Part shown: positions 56,761 to 64,000 of the stretch, piece after piece
How the letters are laid out: each line of letters opens with the position of its first letter
Position numbering within the stretch: the stretch's first letter is position 1
From: Lithospermum erythrorhizon
Taxonomy: Eukaryota; Streptophyta; Magnoliopsida; Boraginales; Boraginaceae
Reading direction: 5' to 3'
Length of the DNA: 64,000 bases
Assembly (NCBI GenBank): GCA_019722365.1
Contig: JADFUC010000511.1
Span: forward strand, 248,001 to 312,000
Notes under the pieces: generated by a model
What the model was told of the DNA's origin: nothing
Databases searched by the model: none
Seen by the model: the letters and a program-made list of their open reading frames with translations, nothing else
Made by a program: the position numbers and the translations under genes

Positions 56761-59700
56761 CAGCGATTTTAACGGTGATTCACTCTTCTTTCGGCCAATT
56801 ATTTCCGACACAAAGTTTGGCAAAGATAATCATGACTTGAAGAAATGTTTGAATCTGTGCAACAAGCTTTCTCACCAGCGCATTATCCAAACCTTTTAGC
56901 CTCGGCTAAGTGACCCCATTTATTAGGATTTGACTCTGGCTAGATTAGGAACGGAAAACTCTCCCGGGATTTCAATATCTTACCCCGGCAGAATAAGCAG
57001 CCTGTAAGCTTCCTTGCGAGATTTAACCGATACAATAAATGATTGAGAATTGGAAATATCGCCTTGGTAGGAAAGCTACTGCAAAAGATAATGTTGGGTC
57101 GTCTTAGGAGTTATGACTTTTGCTTTTTGTTTGCAATGAAATGAATGCTTTCGAGAAAATTAGGTCAAAAAAGATTTTGCAAAAGTTGTTTTTGTTTTTT
57201 AAAAAGAGGCTTTAAATAGTGCACAAAAATAAAATTTGAAAAGTTGCGCGTCGACTCGTATTCGAGACCGGGGGTCTCGATGAGCCTTGATGGATGAAAC
57301 AGCGATCGGAAACTGGAGTGCATATAGACCTGCTCCCGAGGGAGGTCGAGGTCTCGATCGTCGGGACCGAGGGAACCCTACCGATGGGGTCGATGGTTCG
57401 AAATATCTTTTCTAAACTAAAGATGTCGTTTCGGGCCAATTCGAAGCGAAATGACAAACGCGATCATTTGTATGAGACTTAACCATGAATCGGTCTATGC
57501 CGGTTAGGAAATTACGGACCATCGTTTTTAAAACTTTCTGATTAGATTAAAATCGCAAAAGTCTATTTGCTCACATATTTAAAACTGACGATATAGAGTG
57601 TAGAGTTTCGCTTCCTGACAGCGCATAGACAATAAAGAACCAGAGCTCTTAGAAGGCTTTGCGTTTGATGAACAATCGCGAGCCTCCGAACATCGATCGA
57701 CATTTTAAGCGTTTGAACATTGACAGAAATTAACCACGAGCGTGTTCAGCAGAAAGCGGGATTAGTTCGATTAAACAATTTGTTATCTTCAAAAATAGGT
57801 TTTTGAATGGAATACCGTTATTCCAGCATTAACTATTCAAGTTGCTAGATGTGGTATTCCAAAAGTCGACTGTCGTAAATCACAATACTTGAAACTGAAT
57901 ACTCCTGAGATATAGGATAAATAAAACTTTGGCGGCATGTTTAGAATAATGCACGGATAATGCTAACGATTATCCGTGTGCTGAGATAATGAACATACAG
58001 GATACTTGAGATATGGCTACTTTCGGGGCGTTATGACCACGGACAGCTATGACTCACGAATATTAATGATGAGACAATCTTGAAACTTGCTATGAGGAAC
58101 CGGCTTAAATGAAACATATCATTTTGGGTTATCCTCACGGTACCCTTTTATGCACCTTAATCCTCTTCACTCTCAAAAAATGATATGTATCTTCGTCTAT
58201 GTGAACACGATTAGCAGTTAAGCGTATTACACTCAAATTATCCATGATATATCACGGCGGGTGTGATGTAACCCAAATCACCAAGCTAGTCCTCTCGGCC
58301 CGAGATACCTCTTTGGCTCATAAATTAATAAGTATACTGCGCACCGTGTAGACAAAGTCACCGTGGATTCTTGGCCTTAACCTTGACTCCGCAATGAGAA
58401 CCAACAAGAGTAAAAACATAACCGGTCATAGATCTTTTACGTTTACATCTCGACATAATGTGAGAATCGAGTATCCGAAATTAAACCTTTAGCTATCGCT
58501 GACCGTAGCAAAGGCCGATATCATAGGTACTGCGGATGGCGAAAAATCCTCTTTCTGACTGTCAGTCGACCACTGAACCTCGACAACACTAGCAGGAATC
58601 GAGGGTCTGATGCGGTTCATAGCGTCACATTGGCTTCCAAATCTTATTTGGCATAAATTCATTATATCGCCTACGGCGGAATGATTTGAGTGAATCTGAT
58701 AGGCAGGGCAGTTGTAGGAACTAGGAAGTTTCAATTGGTCACTTGACCATATCAAATCACGGACAAAACCTTACCGACATAGCCTTTTACGTGATAAAAG
58801 AAACTGAACTTAATTCCTAAATATCTCCATATCGAAAAAAAGGCTGCAAATCGCCATTGAACTTCGGCGCTAAAGTAAACCACTTCCAGCTTTTTGAATA
58901 TCGAGACTTCTCAGCTGCGACTATCAGCGTATCATGCATACAAAACTAAGTAGATGAGAATTATCAACACTTGTTGTAGTAAAGGCAAGCGTATATGGAC
59001 TCCTCGAATGCAATCTACCGTGGTACTCAAAGATCTCTTGTACATTTATCTCGGAAGCTGCTTGAACCATACAAAAGATTTCTTGACACACCAAACATAG
59101 TCTTCCTTTTTTAGTTCTAGAAACGTAATTTGATGTCAATTTATTCTTCAAAACTCTCCATTTGTCGCGACATCCCATTGCTTTCGAGCTCAGTCTGATG
59201 TGCAACTACGGTAAGCATGCGATAGAAATATATAGGCTGGTGAGGAGAATGTTTCATTTGTAATCCCGACTTCTCTCCCACTTTGGCCTCTGGCATTTTA
59301 TATTGTCACTCGGATAATGATAGCCTTTTTTTCTTGAATATCGACTGCAGTGTGATCTTTCTTAAATCTTTGATGTAGCCAAGCTTCCCAATCTCGATTC
59401 TTGTTAAGTGATTCCGTTTCTCTCTCGTGACAACCCAGTGCAGTTCTGAACTTCTTTATAAGAAGCGGCTCGCTGAGGATCGGCCATATACAGAGGCTTT
59501 GTCATGAGTGACATGTCACTGCATGCTTAATGCACTTGTAGGAGGGTACTCCGTAATTAGCTCTTGCAGGGCGTCGAAAGGCAGCATTTGTGGCCGTTAA
59601 ATGCAGGGGATGAATTCGTGTTTACTGCATTTGTGGTGAGGAAATTTATTAAGCTACCGTTAACGTAGGAATCCTAACCGCTTTGGCCTTGCTTGAGGTG

Positions 59701-60525
59701 TGGGTGTGATGGTTAATCTAGCTTGTAGAATTTTCGTGAATATCGCATTTCTACTCGAGAATAACTTTCGTGCTTTTAGATGATGACAAATTCTACATGC
59801 CGCTTTCAGCCCGTCGCGCAACTCTGAGTATACGCTTAACTGCCGCGGATTTACAACACCTGCGTTTACATGATAGTAAGCGTAGCTAAAGATTACCGAT
59901 CTATAGACTTAAACGATTTATTGAACCCCTTTGATTGATAGGAGTTTGATTTATACTGTGTAGGGACACGGTTTATTCGGATAGCGATTTTGTGTTATTT
60001 GTTTACATTGAAACATTTCGTCGACCCGGCGTTTTGAAGCATAGGAAGTGTCACGATTAAATGCGTTACGTGCGCCCGTTATTTTAGAGGTGTATGTCTG
60101 GCAGGTATGATGCATGATACACTTACGCCTTGGCTTCATTGAACTTCGAGACAGGCAATTCCGGACGTTGTCGATGCAACGACCGTTTGACGCCTTCCCG
60201 CATTTGATTTTCCATTAAAATCTTTTCGATCCTTGAAGTACTTGAAATGAAACATGCTTCGTAATAAAACCCAAGTCATCTTGAATAATCATCATTCGGC
60301 GATAGAAAATACACTGTGACACTCGAAGATTATTCGCCAAAAGGCCAAACAATTCGGAGTATATATGTCCCCAATTATGCATTTTTGTTCATTGAGTCGA
60401 CTTTTGGAAATTTTCCTAAACATGATTGCAAGTAAGCCCAGAAACTATTTCTCGATTAAACTTATCTAATTCGGCATTTCTGGCATCGTATTCGTCGAAT
60501 GACAGTCTGGTACAAATCTAGATTT

Positions 60526-60800
60526 GTTATAACGGATGCGGCCTTAGTAAGGGAAATTTAGCATTAGTATCTACAACGATATGTTAGGGTTAATGTCCTG
60601 GCCAGTACCAATTCACTATATAATGGGGAAAAGCAATTATAATGTTGGTAAAATGAGTTGAAATAATAATCTTTCTTAAGAGTGCTACAATTTTAAAATT
60701 TATTTAGTGCAAAAATAAACGGCTATACATTATCTCGTATATATAGGCTATCTGAGGAGACTTAACCTAAGAGTTGCCAGCGTGGTATTCCAAAATTACT
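60526..60800. repeat. Right LTR of the 56-61 kb element, probably truncated
   Basis: Shorter than the left copy: after GAGACTTAACC (60,759) the match fades. Its edge is about 370 bp upstream of the MATE start codon. Confidence 0.55.
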
Positions 60801-61165
60801 ATTCTGACATATAAAATCATTGTAAAGTATAAAAATTGAATAGTTATTGAATTATTATATGAAAGAAAAATAACGTGATGTGAATTGTTAGGAATTGAAA
60901 AATTAGGAGTTAATCAATCATTGTACATAATCTAATGCAGAATCTGCATGCCATCTCGGATCGGAGTGGGTAATGATAGCTTGCATGTAGTATAGTGGAC
61001 TATATGCAATAATATATTGAATGATTTTTTGTCCTGTTTATTTTTAGCAAACTTGTTAGCAAACAAACAATTTCTCTATATGTTATCATCTCTTCACATT
61101 ATTGCAACGTCTGCAAGTACTGAATATTTTAAGATTGATAGCATTAAAAATCATAGCTTGTCAAC

Positions 61166-63761
61166 ATGGAGGCTGGAGGCAACATAGATCAAAGTTTGTT
61201 ACCAAGACAAGAAAATGATAATAATAGCCAACATATTTTTTCATGGGAAGGTATCGGTGACGAAATGAAGAAGCTTGGTTACATAGCAGGGCCTATGGTG
61301 GCTGTCACCATTTCACAATATTTGTTACAGATTATATCTGTCATGATGGTTGGTCACTTGGATGAGTTAGCCCTCTCTAGCACAGCCGTGGCTGTATCTA
61401 TTGCCAATGTCTCTGGATTTAGTATACTTGTAAGTTTCCTTTTTCTACTACCCTCTTTATATATGTAGCTTCCTCCACTCCCCTCTTGTTTGATTTCAAT
61501 TTTATTTTACAAAACTATACACTTGGGGACCATACACTAATATCAACATATGCCTAAAAAGGTAAGGGGTCTGATAGTATGCAACCTTATTATGTGACAC
61601 CAGGAAAAACATTTTCGAGTTAGTCCAAGAGTGGAGTGCAAGCATTAGCTATACTTAACAATAGATCAGAAGTGTAGGTAGTGTAATGACCCATAAAAAT
61701 TTAGAAGTTGGTTTTGGTGTTTACTTAGTAATTTAGTATTGTATGTTATGATCATTAATGTAGTTCTATGTAGAAAATATTTGTGTGGTAACTCATTTTG
61801 GATGTTGAAACAGTTAGGTTTGGCTTGTGCACTGGAAACTATAGGGGGGCAAGCTTATGGAGCAAAGCAATACAAAAAACTTGGATCACAAACATATACT
61901 GGTATCTTCTGTTTGATGCTTGTTTGTATCCCTCTCTCAATCTTATGGATTTATATGGAAAGGGTACTCATCTTCCTTGGTCAAGATCCTCAAATTTCAC
62001 ATGAAGCAGGGAAATATTTAACATATCTTGTTCCCGCTCTCATTGCTTCTGCTGCTCTTCAACCACTAATTCGATACTTTCAAATGCAATCAATGATTCT
62101 TCCATTGCTTGTTAGCTCTTGCTTCACCATTTGTTTCCACATTCCTATTTGTTGGGTGCTTGTTTATAAAACAGCTTTACGAAATTGTGGAGGTGCTGTT
62201 GCACTTGGACTTTCATTTTGGTTGAATGTGGTATTTCTTGGTTCGTTTATGAAATACTCTCCAAGTTGCACCAAGACTCGTTCAAATATTTCTATGGAGA
62301 TTTTTCGAGGAATTAAAGAATTTTTTCGCTTGGCTATACCTTCTGCCGTCATGATTTGGTATATTCTTATATCATTAAAATAAAACGAAACAATTTGGTT
62401 CTTTTGACCAATTACCGATTTTATTTGCAATTATTGTGCTAAAAACAAATGTGATGATGTAGTGTTGAGTGGTGGTCATATGAAATGCTTGTTCTGTTAT
62501 CTGGATTACTACCAAATCCGCAACTTGAAACGTCTGTTCTCTCAGTATGGTATGTAGTTTCGACATAAAATTCTTGGAACATAAAACAACAATTTTAGTC
62601 CCTAATTATCAATTCTGATTTTTTGTCAATAGCCTTAACACCACATCAATGCTCTATGCAATACCTTTTGGACTATCTGCTGCTGTAAGGTAAACCAGTC
62701 TTACTGAACGGTGATTTCCCTGTGGATGGATTGAATCAGGGCAAGTTATTTGGCCGAACAAGTTTTATTTTTAAACGTTCATAATTATTTGACTATATTG
62801 AATCTTCAAGCATATTTTGGGTAATATGAAAGATCTTCCTGATAATTCAAGCAACAGAAGCGAGCCATAAATATTCTCACTAAATCGAATAGTGTTATTC
62901 TGTATACATGAATTTGCGGTTTTCTGTTTTGTATTGTCAGCACAAGAGTTTCAAATGAGTTAGGAGCTGGAAATCCGCATGGAGCTAAAATGTCAGTAGT
63001 AACTGTAATGGTTCTTGCTGTGATGGAGATGATAATATTGGACACAATCCTATTTTCAAGTCGACATGTTTTTGGATATGTTTTCAGCAACGAAATGGAA
63101 GTTATTGATTATGTAACTGAAATGGCTCCTCTACTTTGCCTCTTTATTATAATGGATGCTGTACAAGGTGTACTTTCAGGTAACCTGAGCTACTTTACTC
63201 AAGATTGTTTCTAATTTGTTATTCTATGGTTCTGTATTTCTATCTTGATCTAACTTCTTCAATATGAAATGAATGAAAATATTGCAGTTACTTAAAAAAG
63301 GTTAATTACAAATGTTCTCGATGGATGATCGCCCCCTCCAACCCCGTTTTCTCAAGCATTTGGCAAGAACAGTACTTCTTTATGCAAGTAGACTAGTACA
63401 ACTCATATACGTTATGCAACCTTTGTTTCATATAGGTGTTGCAAGAGGATGTGGGTGGCAACAAATTGGAGCTTATATCAATATCATTGCCTTCTACCTT
63501 TTTGGATTTCCAGTTTCTGGTGTGCTATGTTTTTTGCTACAATTTAGAGCTAAAGGTCTCTGGATTGGAGTGATAGTAGGAGCAGGACTTCAGAATATCG
63601 CTCTTGCAACCATCACAAGCTTCACAAACTGGGAAGCTCAGGTTTTTAATTAGACCATCTCAGGAATGTTTTCTACTACTACTTCGAATATCATTTTCTG
63701 AGTATACTTTGTTGTGCAAATTGCAATGTAGGCAATCAAGGCGAGGCAGCGATTATCATAG
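61166..63761 (+). CDS. MATE/DTX multidrug-and-toxin extrusion transporter
   Basis: Seven exons, 61166-61429, 61814-62358, 62463-62549, 62633-62689, 62941-63179, 63436-63641 and 63732-63761, all with GT/AG junctions and matching phases, give 475 residues, close to the family's 470-510. These are cation-coupled secondary carriers that export organic compounds, metals chelated to citrate or flavonoids across vacuolar or plasma membranes. Landmarks are [31 protein letters not shown] (first two helices), [43 protein letters not shown] and [16 protein letters not shown]. There should be 12 membrane helices. It most resembles the DTX1-19 clade; the substrate cannot be told. The last exon is short, and the tail ends QRLS, a few residues shorter than relatives ending in E/R-rich tails. 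No damage is seen. Confidence 0.92.
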
Positions 63762-64000
63762 GAGAAATCTTGTCCAATATAATAGTCACATAATGGATAG
63801 ATCATTGAGATGGATTACATTATTTATTAAGTACAATGATCAAGATTCTTAATGCGTAGTGTGACCGAATGTTTATTGTATGAGAAACAATATACTATCA
63901 TAAGTTTTGAGTCTAAATCTCCCGTAGTCACCAGATTGTTTTCTAATAACGTGTGTTGTCAAATACTAGTAATATCAGTACTATATATTCTCCCTAAACA
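63762..64000. other. 3' flank of the MATE gene
   Basis: Short AT-rich flank to the window end; no gene seen. Confidence 0.5.

Larger units (their letters stand above)
56225..60800. mobile_element. Decayed LTR-flanked element upstream of the MATE gene
   Basis: Direct repeats flank about 4 kb. The left block (56,229-56,525) and right block (60,526-60,770) share GTTATAACGGAT, TGTTAG, TCACTATAATGGGAAAAGCAAT, AATAATCTTTCTTAA, GTGCA and GAGACTTAA(G)CC, in order. The interior is CG-richer and carries only short broken frames (58,489-58,755 - and 58,924-59,205 -) that I cannot assign, so superfamily is undetermined. A GAGACC-GGGG-GTCTCG hairpin lies at 57,263. A shared piece GTGGTATTCCAAAA occurs at 57,850 and 60,783. 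Confidence 0.6.

Noticed and set aside
63312..63435. Apparent N-terminal extension (ATG 63,312) of the last MATE frame
   Set aside because: It runs through an intron; the family sequence resumes exactly after the AG at 63,434-63,435.
1..64000. tRNA, rRNA, CRISPR arrays or bacterial-type operons
   Set aside because: None seen; the window is plant nuclear DNA and the direct repeats found lack CRISPR spacing and context.

Overview
This window is nuclear DNA from a flowering plant, most likely a eudicot. It holds intron-containing genes of plant-specific families (heavy-metal isoprenylated protein, RLP-type LRR receptor, P-class PPR, organelle RanBP2 zinc-finger protein, DTX/MATE carrier) separated by long AT-rich intergenic DNA, Stowaway-like MITEs and badly decayed LTR retrotransposons. 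I could not fix the species. Exon boundaries were placed by eye from GT/AG sites, reading-frame continuity and family sequence, not from transcripts.

Layout. 1-4.1 kb: decayed repeat DNA with a CTTGATTTGA-rich tract and an LTR-like piece. 4.6-5.3 kb (-): a complete 3-exon HIPP gene. 8.6-11.4 kb (-): an LRR receptor-like protein pseudogene. 12.2-13.8 kb (-): an intact mitochondrial-type PPR gene. 14.7-17.2 kb (+): a 6-exon gene with three RanBP2 zinc fingers (OZ/VAR3 family). 18.26-18.64 kb (+): a small gene of unknown function broken by one TAG. 19-23.4 kb: AT-rich DNA with a Stowaway MITE and several degenerate tandem arrays. 23.5-23.9 kb: an array of TGAC-type palindromes ahead of a TATA box and an orphan ATG. 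24-26.9 kb: unidentified decayed repeat DNA. 27.2-27.8 kb (-): a broken Werner-like 3'-5' exonuclease relative. 28.9-38.8 kb: a decayed Ty3/gypsy element of Tat type lying on the minus strand, with an antisense ORF and a tandem-repeat array in its 3' untranslated part. 39.9-40.7 kb (+): intronless ribose-5-phosphate isomerase. 42.4-43.9 kb (+): a 3-exon DUF309 protein gene. 44-47 kb: AT-rich repeats and decayed mobile DNA. 47.57-47.87 kb: a 300-bp near-perfect palindrome. 48.0-51.0 kb (+): a truncated aspartic-protease pseudogene followed by a nearly intronless full-length copy with a 46-nt candidate intron. 51.9-53.9 kb (-): a 5-exon FAD/NAD(P)-binding oxidoreductase (pKIWI502-like). 56.2-60.8 kb: an LTR-flanked decayed element. 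61.2-63.8 kb (+): a complete 7-exon MATE transporter.

The genes do not form a functional cluster; this is ordinary plant gene-by-gene layout. The observations most worth checking are the 46-nt intron and intron-poor structure of the protease gene, the adjacent 300-bp palindrome, the tandem triplication of an exon/5' splice-site segment in the oxidoreductase gene, and the Tat element's antisense ORF and satellite-like array. I did not find a convincing new multi-gene system. Frame damage concentrates in repeats while single-copy genes read cleanly, so part of the apparent decay could be assembly error in repeats.
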